Origin: JAJTFA01 sp051715425
GTDB lineage: Bacteria; Bacteroidota; Bacteroidia; UKL13-3
Assembly (NCBI GenBank): GCA_051715425.1
Contig: JBPXJS010000008.1
Span: 434,001-498,000 of the forward strand
Length of the DNA: 64,000 nt
Direction of reading: 5' to 3'
The first letter of the stretch is position 1, and every line of letters starts with the position of its first letter. Shown here piece by piece: positions 1 through 9,012 of the stretch. The notes under the pieces were generated by a model, which was not told the origin of the DNA, did not search any database, and saw only the letters and a program-made list of their open reading frames with translations. A program made the translations under genes and the position numbers.

Positions 1-1
1 G

Positions 2-856
2 ATTCTATCAGCAGATATACAAAAACGTGAGCGCAAAAATAAACTGGCTGCCTACACTGGTACAGCTATCTTTCATGCGCTATGTTTATTGGGGTTGTGG
101 TATATGATGCTTTACCCTCCCGATCCTCCTCTTGATGCAGGTGGTTCAGGCATGGCCATTAGTCTTGGCGAACCTGATATGGGCGGGCCTTCTGAAATAC
201 CGGTAGAAGAACCTGCTCCTGTTACACCAACTCCTGAAGATCCTATAGAAGAAAACCCGGTGGCTACTCAGGATGCAGAAGATGCACCGGTAGTGGAGGC
301 TCCTAAAGAAACCAGGAAAAATACAGATATAAAGAAAAAGGTTGAACCCGTGAAAGAAAAGCCGGTTGAACCTGTGGTAAGAAAAGTAGATGACCGCGCC
401 TTGTTTAAGAAAAAAACTAGCAACGCCACAGCTTCCGGATCTGGTGATGGAAATATTCCAGGCAATGAAGGTAGCCCCGATGGCAGCCCTGACGGTTCAC
501 CTGATGGAACAGGTGGAAACGGAGGCAATGGATCAGGCTATGGAACCGGTGATGGAATAGGAAATGGCAGTGGTGATGGCATTGGATCTTTTGATTTAAA
601 AGGCCGTACCGTTTCCCGTAAACCAAAAGTAGAAGAAAACTCGAGAGAAACCGGCCGCGTAGTTGTAAGTGTAGTTGTTGACAGAACAGGTAAAGTAATA
701 AAAGCCACCCCTGGTCAAAAAGGTACCACCACCCTAAGCCCTGTACTGCTTGAAAAAGCTAAAAGTGGGGCCATGGAAACCCGCTTCTCCACCAAACCTG
801 ACGGACCGGAAGAACAATATGGTACCATTACCTTTGTGTTCCGCTTTAAGCCTTAA
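2..856 (+). CDS. TonB-family energy transducer, 5' end outside window
   Basis: The reading frame is open from base 2, so the start lies upstream of the window. The first residues visible are charged (QKRERKNK) and lead into one hydrophobic helix ending near LGLWYMML. This is the usual N-terminal inner-membrane anchor of TonB-like proteins. A Pro/Glu/Lys-rich periplasmic linker follows, then a Gly/Asp/Ser-rich stretch with tandem GSPDG units, then about 70 residues resembling a TonB C-terminal domain (GRVVVSVVVDRTGKVIKA to FVFRFKP). TonB proteins couple the proton-motive force to outer-membrane receptors, and that role is inferred here. A TTG at 89 could be taken as a start but would cut the membrane helix, so I reject it. 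Confidence 0.8.
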   Translation: MLSADIQKRERKNKLAAYTGTAIFHALCLLGLWYMMLYPPDPPLDAGGSGMAISLGEPDMGGPSEIPVEEPAPVTPTPEDPIEENPVATQDAEDAPVVEAPKETRKNTDIKKKVEPVKEKPVEPVVRKVDDRALFKKKTSNATASGSGDGNIPGNEGSPDGSPDGSPDGTGGNGGNGSGYGTGDGIGNGSGDGIGSFDLKGRTVSRKPKVEENSRETGRVVVSVVVDRTGKVIKATPGQKGTTTLSPVLLEKAKSGAMETRFSTKPDGPEEQYGTITFVFRFKP

Positions 857-908
857 ATACTGATTTTAGTTACTTAGTTCGAAGTTGAAAAGTTCGAAGT
901 TAGGAAGT

Positions 909-970
909 CATCTGCACATTTTCACATCTGCACATCTGCACATCTCGGAACATCTTCATATTTGCACATT
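909..970. repeat. Short degenerate CACATCTG-type tandem repeat
   Basis: The gap between the TonB-like gene and the next gene contains several near-copies of a 7-10 base unit built on CACATCTG / GCACAT. They stand next to two copies of GTTCGAAGTT at about 880-902. The units are too short and too irregular for CRISPR. Nothing else is seen in the 857-1078 gap except AT-rich leader sequence before the gene at 1079. Confidence 0.6.
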
Positions 971-1078
971 AAATGATCGGACACGCTATTAAAGCGATCT
1001 TATTGGATCGTTTGCCCGGTTTTGCTCCAATTATTTGAACACATTTAATTATCAGCTAAAAAGTGCATTTTTGCTGTA

Positions 1079-2761
1079 ATGTTGAACAGAATCCCGGCTT
1101 TACTTTTTTGTTTGCTTTTGTTTACCCATCACTCATTTGCTCAGGGGAGTTATATTCCGCTTGGTGGATACAGCACCCATATCCTTGATCGTTTTGAAAT
1201 TAAATCGGGAAAACTCGCTGAGCCGGTTGCTTTCAGTACTGCTTCCAAATCATACCAGCGAAACAGGGTGGCTCTGTATACTGACAGCTTCGCCACTTCG
1301 GGTATGAGCCTTAGCAGGCAGGACTATTTTAACCTTGCCTATTTGCAAAATGATAATTTTGAATTTAGCCAGGCTGAAAGTACAAGAAGCAACAAACCGG
1401 TTCTAGGCCGTCTGTTTAAAAGTAAAGCTGCATTTTACCACCAAAAACAAAACGATTTTACCTTGGTAGTAAATCCGGTGACTTATTTGCAGGCCGGTTA
1501 TGATACGCGTTTAAAATCAACCACTATGTTGAATAACCGGGGTATTGAAATGCGGGGAAGCATTGGCAAAGGGTTTGGATTTTATACCCAGTTTAGCGAT
1601 GAGATTAATAAAATAAACAGTTGGGTAGAAGATTATTATTGGAAAGACACCGTGATTCCCGGTGCAGGTTTTCTTAAAACCGATGACTACAAAACATTCA
1701 ACTATGGCCTTGCCAGCGGTTATATTGTGGTGCAACCAAATAAATATATCGACCTTCAGTTTGGCCACGGACGTAACTTTTTGGGAAATGGTTACCGCTC
1801 TCTTTTTATGTCGGATTTTAGTCGCGATCACCTATTTCTTCGTTCCAATGTTCGCATCTGGAAAATTAACTATACCAATATCTGGGGGCAAATACACGAT
1901 TATAACAAAGCCAGTCAGCGCAACCTGCCTCGCAGGCATTATTACGCAACCACATATGCCAATGTAAATATCACAAAAAACCTGAATATTGGAATGTTTC
2001 AAACCATCTCCTTCCAGCGAGACAGTGGTTATGCTGACGGAGGATACGACCTCCAATACCTGAACCCCATTATTTTTTACAAGCCAATTGAAAATGGATT
2101 AAACAGTCCTGATAAAACCTTGCTTGGTATAGATTTTAAATACAATTTTCTTAAACAATACTCGCTTTACGGGCAATTTGCCATATCGGAGTTTGTAATG
2201 AGCAATGTGCTTAAAGCTAATGGCTGGTTTGGCAATAAACAGGCCGTGCAATTGGGTTTAAAATACATTGATGTGTTTGGCATACAAAACCTGGACTTGC
2301 AGGTGGAAGGAAATGTAGTGAGGCCGTATATGTACACCTCATTTAATCCACGCAACGCATACGTTAATTATAACCAGAATATGGCTCATCCGTTTGGAGC
2401 CAACTTTTTTGAAGGTATAAGTGTGGTTAGGTATCAGCCTATTGAAAAGCTAATGTTAAAAGGTACAGCCATCATTGCCCGCTATGGAAATGATACCAAT
2501 AACAGCAACTGGGGAAAGGATATCCGCCTCAATTATCAGAACTATGAGCGGGAGTTTGGAAACGTGATTGGTCAGGGGGTAACAACCAATTATTATATGT
2601 TTGATCTGGTGGTAACCTATATGATTAAACACAACCTGTTTATTGATTTACAGGCTACCTATCGCAAAACAGGCAGCTCCGAAGACATCTTTAATACACA
2701 AACTTTTTTTGGCGGTTTAGCCATTCGGTGGAATATCCCTGAAAGGCGCTGGGATTTCTAA
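1079..2761 (+). CDS. Outer-membrane beta-barrel, capsule assembly Wzi / gliding RemB-like
   Basis: This 560-residue protein has a clean signal peptide (MLNRIPALLFCLLLFTHHSF, cut before AQ). The rest is rich in alternating aromatic and polar strands typical of an outer-membrane barrel, and it ends in a hydrophobic strand with a terminal Phe (RRWDF). The pattern DLQFGHGRNFLGNGYRSLF, followed by repeated strand motifs, resembles the Wzi capsule-assembly barrel family. Bacteroidota members of that group include the gliding protein RemB. Function in surface polysaccharide or adhesin display is inferred from family resemblance only. It converges with the pseudouridine synthase gene 3 bases downstream. 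Confidence 0.65.
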   Translation: MLNRIPALLFCLLLFTHHSFAQGSYIPLGGYSTHILDRFEIKSGKLAEPVAFSTASKSYQRNRVALYTDSFATSGMSLSRQDYFNLAYLQNDNFEFSQAESTRSNKPVLGRLFKSKAAFYHQKQNDFTLVVNPVTYLQAGYDTRLKSTTMLNNRGIEMRGSIGKGFGFYTQFSDEINKINSWVEDYYWKDTVIPGAGFLKTDDYKTFNYGLASGYIVVQPNKYIDLQFGHGRNFLGNGYRSLFMSDFSRDHLFLRSNVRIWKINYTNIWGQIHDYNKASQRNLPRRHYYATTYANVNITKNLNIGMFQTISFQRDSGYADGGYDLQYLNPIIFYKPIENGLNSPDKTLLGIDFKYNFLKQYSLYGQFAISEFVMSNVLKANGWFGNKQAVQLGLKYIDVFGIQNLDLQVEGNVVRPYMYTSFNPRNAYVNYNQNMAHPFGANFFEGISVVRYQPIEKLMLKGTAIIARYGNDTNNSNWGKDIRLNYQNYEREFGNVIGQGVTTNYYMFDLVVTYMIKHNLFIDLQATYRKTGSSEDIFNTQTFFGGLAIRWNIPERRWDF

Positions 2762-2764
2762 ATA

Positions 2765-3484
2765 TCAGTGATCGAACTTTTCGAGCAGCTTTAACAATAC
2801 CTCAAAATCTTTGGGGTAAGGTGCTGTTACCTGGTAATGTTTTTCGTTTAAGGTAAACTCCAAACTGCTGGCATGCAAAGCCACACGCCTGATCATTCCC
2901 TGCTCCTCCCCTGTTTTTCCATTGCTGTAATTGCGTTTAAATCTGGAAAGCATCGGTATTTTTCCTCCATAACTGGTATCGGCCACCAAAGGAAAATGTT
3001 GCGAAGCCAGATGAACCCTGATCTGATGCAAACGCCCTGAAACAGGCCTGCATTCCAATAAAGAATAATGGTTAAATGTTTTGAGGGTGGTAACAATGGT
3101 TTCAGCTTTTTTACCATCTTTTATATCCACCTTTGCCAATCCGTTTTTGGTAAGTGAGAGGGGTAACTGAATGGCTTTATCTTTAACCTGAAGATAACCT
3201 TCAGCAACTGCATGATACACTTTATCTACTTCCCTTGCTTCAAACATCATGGCCATGGAACGATAGGTTTCTTCGTTTCTGGCAATCAGCAACACACCAC
3301 TTGTTTCCTTATCTATCCGGTGGCATAGCTGGGCCTGTTCATCATACCTTTTAACCATGGACAGTATACTTGGAGCATTGTTATTTCTCTCATCAAGCGA
3401 TGAAATACCTGCAGGTTTATTAATAAAAATCAGGTTTTCATCCTCCTGTAAAATCATTTCTTTAAATGGAATAAATTTGCTCAT
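2765..3484 (-). CDS. RluA/RsuA-type RNA pseudouridine synthase
   Basis: The protein (239 residues from the ATG at 3484) has the catalytic HRIDKETSG motif with the Asp near residue 58, the INKPAG motif near the N-terminus and RLHQIRVHL in the second half. These are the three conserved blocks of RluA-family synthases, which isomerise uridine in rRNA or tRNA. No S4 domain is present. A TTG codon three residues upstream (3493) is also in frame, but the ATG fits the family N-terminus better. Which uridine it modifies cannot be told. Confidence 0.88.
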   Translation of the reverse strand: MSKFIPFKEMILQEDENLIFINKPAGISSLDERNNNAPSILSMVKRYDEQAQLCHRIDKETSGVLLIARNEETYRSMAMMFEAREVDKVYHAVAEGYLQVKDKAIQLPLSLTKNGLAKVDIKDGKKAETIVTTLKTFNHYSLLECRPVSGRLHQIRVHLASQHFPLVADTSYGGKIPMLSRFKRNYSNGKTGEEQGMIRRVALHASSLEFTLNEKHYQVTAPYPKDFEVLLKLLEKFDH

Positions 3485-3665
3485 GGAGGGCAAATGTACA
3501 AAAAGACAAAGAGGAATGGTTATGGAAGTGGGACTGCAGATTGATAACTTTTGCTGACCACCATAAAATCTATTGACCAGCGCTTATCAAGTGGTACATG
3601 GAAAGCAATATACATCGAAAGTAGTATGGAGGGGGAAATGTTCAGGATCGGTTCACTTAAAAAAG

Positions 3666-3830
3666 TTACACCATTTTTTTTCTTGTCACTTTTGTGGATT
3701 TGGAAGTTCTTTTCTTGCGCTTTTCTTTACGCAACTTAATAAAATCGCTCAACTCCTTTCGCTCTTCAGCATTCCATGGCTTGTCAAGAACGGTAAAGTC
3801 AACATTTTTAGGTTCTTTGATGAGTCCCAT
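3666..3830 (-). CDS. Small basic conserved protein (54 aa)
   Basis: Reading the minus strand from the ATG at 3830 gives 54 codons ending in TAA at 3666. The product begins MGLIKEPKNVDFTVLDKPW, then has a helix-like segment (EERKELSDFIKLRKEKRKKR) and a Lys/Arg-rich tail. Small proteins of this look, starting MGL.KEP..VDF, recur in Bacteroidota as I remember them, but I know no function. The basic tail would suit nucleic-acid or ribosome contact. It lies between the pseudouridine synthase and the pentapeptide gene, both on the same strand. It falls below the usual 60-codon cutoff. Confidence 0.65.
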   Translation of the reverse strand: MGLIKEPKNVDFTVLDKPWNAEERKELSDFIKLRKEKRKKRTSKSTKVTRKKMV

Positions 3831-3886
3831 TGTTTTATTGTTTAAAGTATTGTTTCATTTGCACGTGCCTTTTAAACTTAATCCCC

Positions 3887-4450
3887 TTATTCTATCACAA
3901 TATCATAATTACCCAGCAAACCAGCCAGGCCTGATGAGGAAAACCGGGCTTTTTTAATGCGGTTGCTTTCAGGGTTAATCTGATAGCCGAATGCGCTTAC
4001 CAGATTTGCTTTTTCCAAGATGGTTTGCTCAAATACGGCTCCCGTTAAGTCGCATGAATCAAATAAAACACCTGTAAGATCAGCCTCTGTAAAATCTACT
4101 TCCAACAATTTACATTGGTTAAAAACCGCCTTTTTAATTTTTCGCCTGTAAAAAGAAGAGTGATGCAGGATGCTATTTTCAAAATGTACTTCAAATAAAA
4201 ACTCATTGCAATGATCGAAGCGTAAGCCAAGCAACTTGCAATCCCGAAAACGGATATTTCTGAAAGCTGTTCTTGTGAGCTTTGCCAAACTTAAATCGCT
4301 AGAATCGAAAACACAATCTGTGAAAACGATATCAGACAAATTGGTATTGGAAAAATGGCAAGCAGTAAACGTGCAACCCTCATACTCTCCAACCGGTAAT
4401 GGTTGTGTGGTATAATCTATCTTTTCAAAAGTTTTGTCTTCTGTATACAT
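3887..4450 (-). CDS. Pentapeptide-repeat protein
   Basis: Most of the 187 residues fall into five-residue steps with a central Leu/Phe (for example CHFSNTNLSDIVFTDCVF and ADLTGVLFDSCDLTGAVF), which fold as a right-handed quadrilateral beta-helix. The C-terminus (FGYQINPESNRIKKARFS, then LAGLLGNYDIVIE) is the capping segment seen in Qnr/McbG-like pentapeptide proteins. Those proteins mimic DNA and protect gyrase. Gyrase protection is possible here but is not shown by sequence alone. It sits 14 bases downstream of tex on the same strand, so the two may be cotranscribed. Confidence 0.85.
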   Translation of the reverse strand: MYTEDKTFEKIDYTTQPLPVGEYEGCTFTACHFSNTNLSDIVFTDCVFDSSDLSLAKLTRTAFRNIRFRDCKLLGLRFDHCNEFLFEVHFENSILHHSSFYRRKIKKAVFNQCKLLEVDFTEADLTGVLFDSCDLTGAVFEQTILEKANLVSAFGYQINPESNRIKKARFSSSGLAGLLGNYDIVIE

Positions 4451-4464
4451 GGCGTAGACTTCTG

Positions 4465-6579
4465 TTAAAGTTCTTTCATACTCAGCTGAATTCTCTTTCT
4501 CACCATATCCACTTCGAGTACTTTTACCTGAACCTGTTGTTGCAATTTAACCACTTCATTCGGATCCCGCACAAAGCGGTCGGCCAGTTGCGAAATATGT
4601 ACCAGGCCATCCTGTTTTACACCAATATCTACAAAACAGCCAAAGTTGGTAATATTGGTAACAATACCTGGCAGCACCATTCCTGTATGTAAATCCTCAG
4701 GCTTTTTTACATCAGCAAAAACAAACTGTTTTAATTGTTCACGTGGATCGCGTCCGGGTTTGGCCAGCTCTTTCACAATATCGGTAATGGTTGGCAGACC
4801 CGCTTTTTCAGTTACGTATTGTTGAGGAACAATTTTTTTACGCAGGCTTTCGTCTTTAATTAAATCAGCTACATTACAGCCCAGGTTTTTAGCCATGCTG
4901 TTTACTATATCGTAGCTCTCCGGATGCACCGCACTATTATCCAATGGATTTTTAGCTGAAGGAATGCGCAAAAATCCGGCACATTGTTCAAAGGCTTTCT
5001 CACCCAGGCGGCTTACTTTTTTTAATTGGGCCCTGCTGGTAAAGGCACCGTTCTCATTTCTGTAATTTACAATATTTTGTGCCAGTTGCGGACCCAAACC
5101 AGAAACATAAGTGAGCAAACTTTTACTGGCCGTATTTACGTTTACTCCTACATTATTTACACAACTCTGTACCACGGTATCAAGGCTTTGTTTTAACTTG
5201 TATTGATCCACATCATGCTGGTATTGGCCAACACCAATTGATTTCGGATCAATCTTTACCAGCTCTGCCAGCGGATCTGCAAGCCTGCGGCCTATCGACA
5301 CCGCTCCGCGCACGGTTACATCTTTATCCGGAAACTCTTCCCTTGCTACTTCGGATGCCGAATAAACGGAGGCACCACTTTCATTTACCATATAAATTTC
5401 GGGCTGATTGGCAAAGGTCATTGCCCGCACCAGTTCTTCTGTTTCGCGACCGGCTGTTCCGTTTCCAATGGCAATGGCTTCAATCTGATAATCTTTTACC
5501 AACCTTTTAATGGTTTCCATAGAACCACGCACATCACGCTGCGGCTCATGCGGGTAAATAATTTCATCGGCAAGCAATTTTCCCTCTTCGTTTAAGCATA
5601 CCACTTTGCACCCCGATCTGAAACCCGGATCCAGTGCCAGTATCCGTTTGCTTCCAAGTGGTGCCGACAATAATAGTTGCCTCAGGTTTTCTGCAAATAC
5701 CTGAATGGCCTGCTCATCGGCGCTGGCTTTTGCCAATGCCCTGAACTCGTTTTCTATAGAAGGAGCCAGCAGGCGGTCGTAACTTTCTTCAATGGCAATA
5801 ACCAACTGCTCACTGGAAGGGGTATTGCGTTTTATGAACAACCGTTCCAGTCTTTCGAGGGTGAGGTCTATATCGGGTTCAATATTCAGGCGTAAAAACC
5901 CTTCATCCTCTCCCCTGAACATAGCCAGCAAGCGGTGAGAAGGACATTTTTTCAAGGTTTCGTCAAAATCAAAATAATCCTGGTATTTGTTGCCGGCCTC
6001 TTCTTTCCCTTTGGCCACTTTGGTATAAATAACAGCTGTTTTTTCAAACTGCATCCGCACTATTCCCCTGGCCATTTCATTTTCATTTATCATCTCGGCT
6101 AAAATATCCCTTGCTCCTTCCAGGGCATCTTCCTCGGTTGTTACCGCATCCGTCAGGTATTTGGAAACCTCTGCAGATACATCTCCATTTGTTTCTTTTA
6201 GCAACCATTCTGCCAATGGCTCCAGTCCCTTTTCTCTGGCAATGGTAGCACGCGTTTTGCGCTTCGGTTTATATGGCAGGTATATATCCTCCAATACCAG
6301 GTGATCCCAACACTCGTTAATTTTTTGCTCGAGTTCGGGTGTTAATTTTCCCTGCTCTCCAATAATTTCCAGTATATATGTTTTGCGGCTGATGAGTTCA
6401 CGGTATCGGTTGGAGGCAAGCCTGATGGTTTCTATCTGCACCTCATCCATTCCGCCTGTAGTTTCCTTTCTGTAACGGGAAATAAAAGGAACCGTTGCTC
6501 CTTCATCAATCAAATCAATAGTTGCTTTAATAAAACGCGGAGAAAGATTCAATTCCGCTGATATCAGTTGTTCAATCAT
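4465..6579 (-). CDS. tex: Tex-family RNA-binding transcription accessory protein
   Basis: The 704-residue protein follows the full Tex layout. An N-terminal helical domain contains FISRYRKETTGGMDE. A YqgF-like RNase H fold contains ILALDPGFRSGCKVV. Helix-hairpin-helix repeats include VNTASKSLLTYVSGLG. A C-terminal S1 domain contains NFGCFVDIGVKQDGLVHISQ. Tex proteins are broadly conserved nucleic-acid-binding factors that act with RNA polymerase or the ribosome. Length and domain order match the family, and nothing is missing. The start at 6579 is an ATG with the typical MIEQLIS beginning. Confidence 0.95.
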   Translation of the reverse strand: MIEQLISAELNLSPRFIKATIDLIDEGATVPFISRYRKETTGGMDEVQIETIRLASNRYRELISRKTYILEIIGEQGKLTPELEQKINECWDHLVLEDIYLPYKPKRKTRATIAREKGLEPLAEWLLKETNGDVSAEVSKYLTDAVTTEEDALEGARDILAEMINENEMARGIVRMQFEKTAVIYTKVAKGKEEAGNKYQDYFDFDETLKKCPSHRLLAMFRGEDEGFLRLNIEPDIDLTLERLERLFIKRNTPSSEQLVIAIEESYDRLLAPSIENEFRALAKASADEQAIQVFAENLRQLLLSAPLGSKRILALDPGFRSGCKVVCLNEEGKLLADEIIYPHEPQRDVRGSMETIKRLVKDYQIEAIAIGNGTAGRETEELVRAMTFANQPEIYMVNESGASVYSASEVAREEFPDKDVTVRGAVSIGRRLADPLAELVKIDPKSIGVGQYQHDVDQYKLKQSLDTVVQSCVNNVGVNVNTASKSLLTYVSGLGPQLAQNIVNYRNENGAFTSRAQLKKVSRLGEKAFEQCAGFLRIPSAKNPLDNSAVHPESYDIVNSMAKNLGCNVADLIKDESLRKKIVPQQYVTEKAGLPTITDIVKELAKPGRDPREQLKQFVFADVKKPEDLHTGMVLPGIVTNITNFGCFVDIGVKQDGLVHISQLADRFVRDPNEVVKLQQQVQVKVLEVDMVRKRIQLSMKEL

Positions 6580-6847
6580 AAGTGCCGCAATATAAGCGGG
6601 TCAAACAAGGCTATATTCACAGGTTTTACCATGCTAATAAGCAGAAAAACTGCATGTAAGGAGATTATTCACATCCTGACGCTTCCTATCCGGGCTTTTC
6701 CCATAAAAAAACACTGCCATTTCTGCCGATTACTAAACACAAGATTTTCAACTAACTACGTGAGGGAATGGTTATTGTTTATAAAATTGGCATAACCTCA
6801 GAAGAGGGAAATTTAGTTTTACATCAAAAAATAAGAATCATCATATT

Positions 6848-7798
6848 ATGTCATCACCTACTGAAACCATTGAGTGTTTAATTATTGGAAGCGGACCCGC
6901 AGGATATACCGCAGCAATTTATGCCGCCCGTGCAGATATGAAACCGGTTATGTATGCCGGAATGCAGCCGGGAGGCCAGCTAACCATTACTACTGACGTT
7001 GAAAACTATCCAGGCTATCCGGAAGGAATAATGGGCCCTGAAATGATGGAATTATTCCGCAAACAGGCTGAACGTTTTGGAACAGATGTGCGTTATGGTA
7101 TGATTACCAAAGTAGATTTTTCTAAAAGACCTTTTAAGATTGAAGTTGACGAGAGCAAAGAAATTATAGCAGAAACAGTCATCATCGCAACCGGAGCATC
7201 AGCAAAATGGTTGGGCATTCCATCGGAAGAAAAATTAAATGGAAGAGGTGTTTCTGCCTGTGCCGTATGTGATGGTTTCTTTTTCAGAGGCAAAGATGTA
7301 GCTATTGTTGGTGCCGGTGATACTGCCTGTGAAGAAGCCAGCTACCTCGCAAAAATTTGTAACAAAGTATATATGCTGGTTAGGCGTGATGAATTCCGCG
7401 CCTCTAAAGCCATGCAAACGCGTGTTCTTACCACTCCAAATATTGAAGTGCTTTTCAGTACAGAAACAGATGAAATATTGGGCGACAATAAAGTGGAAGG
7501 TGTGCGTGTAAAGAACAGCGTTTCTGGTGAAACGAGGGAATTGGCTATTCAGGGATTTTTTGTGGCTATTGGTCACCAACCTAATACAGGTGTTTTTAAA
7601 GGCTGGATTGATATGGATGAGACCGGTTATATTAAAACCATTCCGGGAACCAGTAAAACCAATATTGAAGGAGTGTTTGCCTGCGGAGATGCTCAGGATA
7701 AAGTGTACAGGCAGGCTGTAACAGCAGCCGGATCGGGTTGTATGGCAGCGCTTGATGCTGAACGTTTTCTGGCTGCAAACGCACATGCAGTTGCATAG
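6848..7798 (+). CDS. trxB: Thioredoxin-disulfide reductase
   Basis: The 316-residue flavoprotein has an FAD-binding GSGPAGYTAAIYAAR motif (residues 14-28), the redox-active CAVC pair (Cys138 and Cys141), the NADP-binding GAGDTA motif (155-160) and the second FAD motif GVFACGDAQD near the C-terminus. It reduces thioredoxin with NADPH in the cytoplasm. A weak -7-like box (TAGTTTTA) lies about 25 bases before the ATG. The dienelactone hydrolase and YtxJ genes follow on the same strand, so the three may form a redox-linked unit. Confidence 0.95.
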   Translation: MSSPTETIECLIIGSGPAGYTAAIYAARADMKPVMYAGMQPGGQLTITTDVENYPGYPEGIMGPEMMELFRKQAERFGTDVRYGMITKVDFSKRPFKIEVDESKEIIAETVIIATGASAKWLGIPSEEKLNGRGVSACAVCDGFFFRGKDVAIVGAGDTACEEASYLAKICNKVYMLVRRDEFRASKAMQTRVLTTPNIEVLFSTETDEILGDNKVEGVRVKNSVSGETRELAIQGFFVAIGHQPNTGVFKGWIDMDETGYIKTIPGTSKTNIEGVFACGDAQDKVYRQAVTAAGSGCMAALDAERFLAANAHAVA

Positions 7799-7828
7799 AA
7801 AAAAACGGCTCTAACCCTTTAACATCCT

Positions 7829-8668
7829 ATGAAAAACCTGTTGGTGATATTGATGCTGGTAACAATGCATGCCAGGGCACAACAAAGTTGTTGTATGCTT
7901 TCTGTGCATGCTCAAAATACCATGCTGGCAGGTAACAAGGATTTCACCGTAGCACACCTCGAACCGCTTCCTTTTATATTAGATCATCAAAAGGGAACCA
8001 CTATTACATACAAAACAAAAGACAGCATTGATGCAACTGCATATGAGATAAAGGCAAAAGTCAAAAGCAATAAGTATCTTCTTGTTTTTCATGAATGGTG
8101 GGGCTTGAACGATTATATAAAAAGAGAAGCCGATCGTTTGTACGATTCATTAAACGGACAGGTTACTGTGTTGGCTGTTGACTTATATGATGGCAAAGTA
8201 GCCAATACCCGCGAGGAGGCTCAAAAACTTATGCAGGGAATGGTGGAAGCACGCAGCGTTTCTATTGTGATTGGCGCATTCGGCTATATCGGGTCAGCTG
8301 CTCAGGTGGCTACACTTGGCTGGTGCCTTGGAGGTGCATGGTCGTTACAGGCCACCCTTGCCAGGGTAAATCAGGTAAAGGCATGTGTTATATATTACGG
8401 AATGCCTGAGATGGATGATAAAAGGTTGAGAACACTAAACTGCGAAGTGCTTGGTATTTTTGGTACAGAGGATAAATTTATACATCCTGAAATTGTAGCC
8501 CGATTTGAAGAACGGATGAAACTGGTTGGCAAAAAACTGACGGTTTACAATTACCAGGCAAACCACGCCTTTGCAAACCCCAGCAATCCGGGACATAACG
8601 CAGCCGCCACAAACGATGCTTTACAAAAAACCACTACTTTTCTCAAACAACACCTGCAAATTCAATGA
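7829..8668 (+). CDS. Exported dienelactone hydrolase family protein
   Basis: The 279-residue protein has a short signal peptide (MKNLLVILMLVTMHARA, then QQ) and an alpha/beta hydrolase domain. The nucleophile is Cys166 in GWCLGG, with Asp215 in FGTEDKF and His246 in NHAFANP. This is the Cys-Asp-His triad of dienelactone hydrolases rather than a serine triad. The family opens dienelactones or hydrolyses related esters; the substrate here is unknown. The signal peptide points to the periplasm. The stop overlaps the next start by 4 bases (ATGA), which implies translational coupling with ytxJ. Confidence 0.85.
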   Translation: MKNLLVILMLVTMHARAQQSCCMLSVHAQNTMLAGNKDFTVAHLEPLPFILDHQKGTTITYKTKDSIDATAYEIKAKVKSNKYLLVFHEWWGLNDYIKREADRLYDSLNGQVTVLAVDLYDGKVANTREEAQKLMQGMVEARSVSIVIGAFGYIGSAAQVATLGWCLGGAWSLQATLARVNQVKACVIYYGMPEMDDKRLRTLNCEVLGIFGTEDKFIHPEIVARFEERMKLVGKKLTVYNYQANHAFANPSNPGHNAAATNDALQKTTTFLKQHLQIQ

Positions 8669-9012
8669 ACTGGAATAACCTCATATCAGCAGCACAACTC
8701 GAAGATATTATCCATTCATCTTTTGAACAGCCCCAGGTTTTATTTAAGCACAGCACCCGCTGTTCTATCAGCAATGCCGCTTTGGGTCGCCTCGAAAGAA
8801 ACTGGAAAAACGAAGAATTTTCGGGCATTACCACTTATTACCTTGATCTGTTAAAGTACAGGGATGTTTCAAACGCCATAGCTGAGCGTTTTCAAATAGC
8901 GCATGAGTCGCCACAGGTTTTGGTTATTAAAAACGGCATTTGTATTTACCATGTTTCTCATACCGAAATTGATTACCACGACCTGAAAGATGCTGCTCAT
9001 TTAATCAATTGA
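8665..9012 (+). CDS. ytxJ: Bacillithiol-system redox protein YtxJ (monothiol)
   Basis: This 115-residue thioredoxin-fold protein carries the HSTRCSIS motif with a single Cys33 where YtxJ/BrxC proteins have TCPIS-type motifs, and SHTEID near the C-terminus. BrxC/YtxJ proteins remove bacillithiol from protein thiols in the cytoplasm, and members occur in Bacteroidota as well as Bacillota. Its start overlaps the hydrolase stop, and trxB lies two genes upstream, which supports a thiol-redox role. The last 12 bases overlap the end of the convergent NFACT gene. Confidence 0.85.
   Translation: MNWNNLISAAQLEDIIHSSFEQPQVLFKHSTRCSISNAALGRLERNWKNEEFSGITTYYLDLLKYRDVSNAIAERFQIAHESPQVLVIKNGICIYHVSHTEIDYHDLKDAAHLIN

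Noticed and set aside
909..970. CRISPR array
   Set aside because: Repeat units are under 12 bases, irregular and without spacers of constant length; no cas genes in the window.
7235..7786. 183-codon open frame antisense to trxB
   Set aside because: It lies fully inside a strongly supported gene, has no domain or signal features and is a shadow of trxB codon use.
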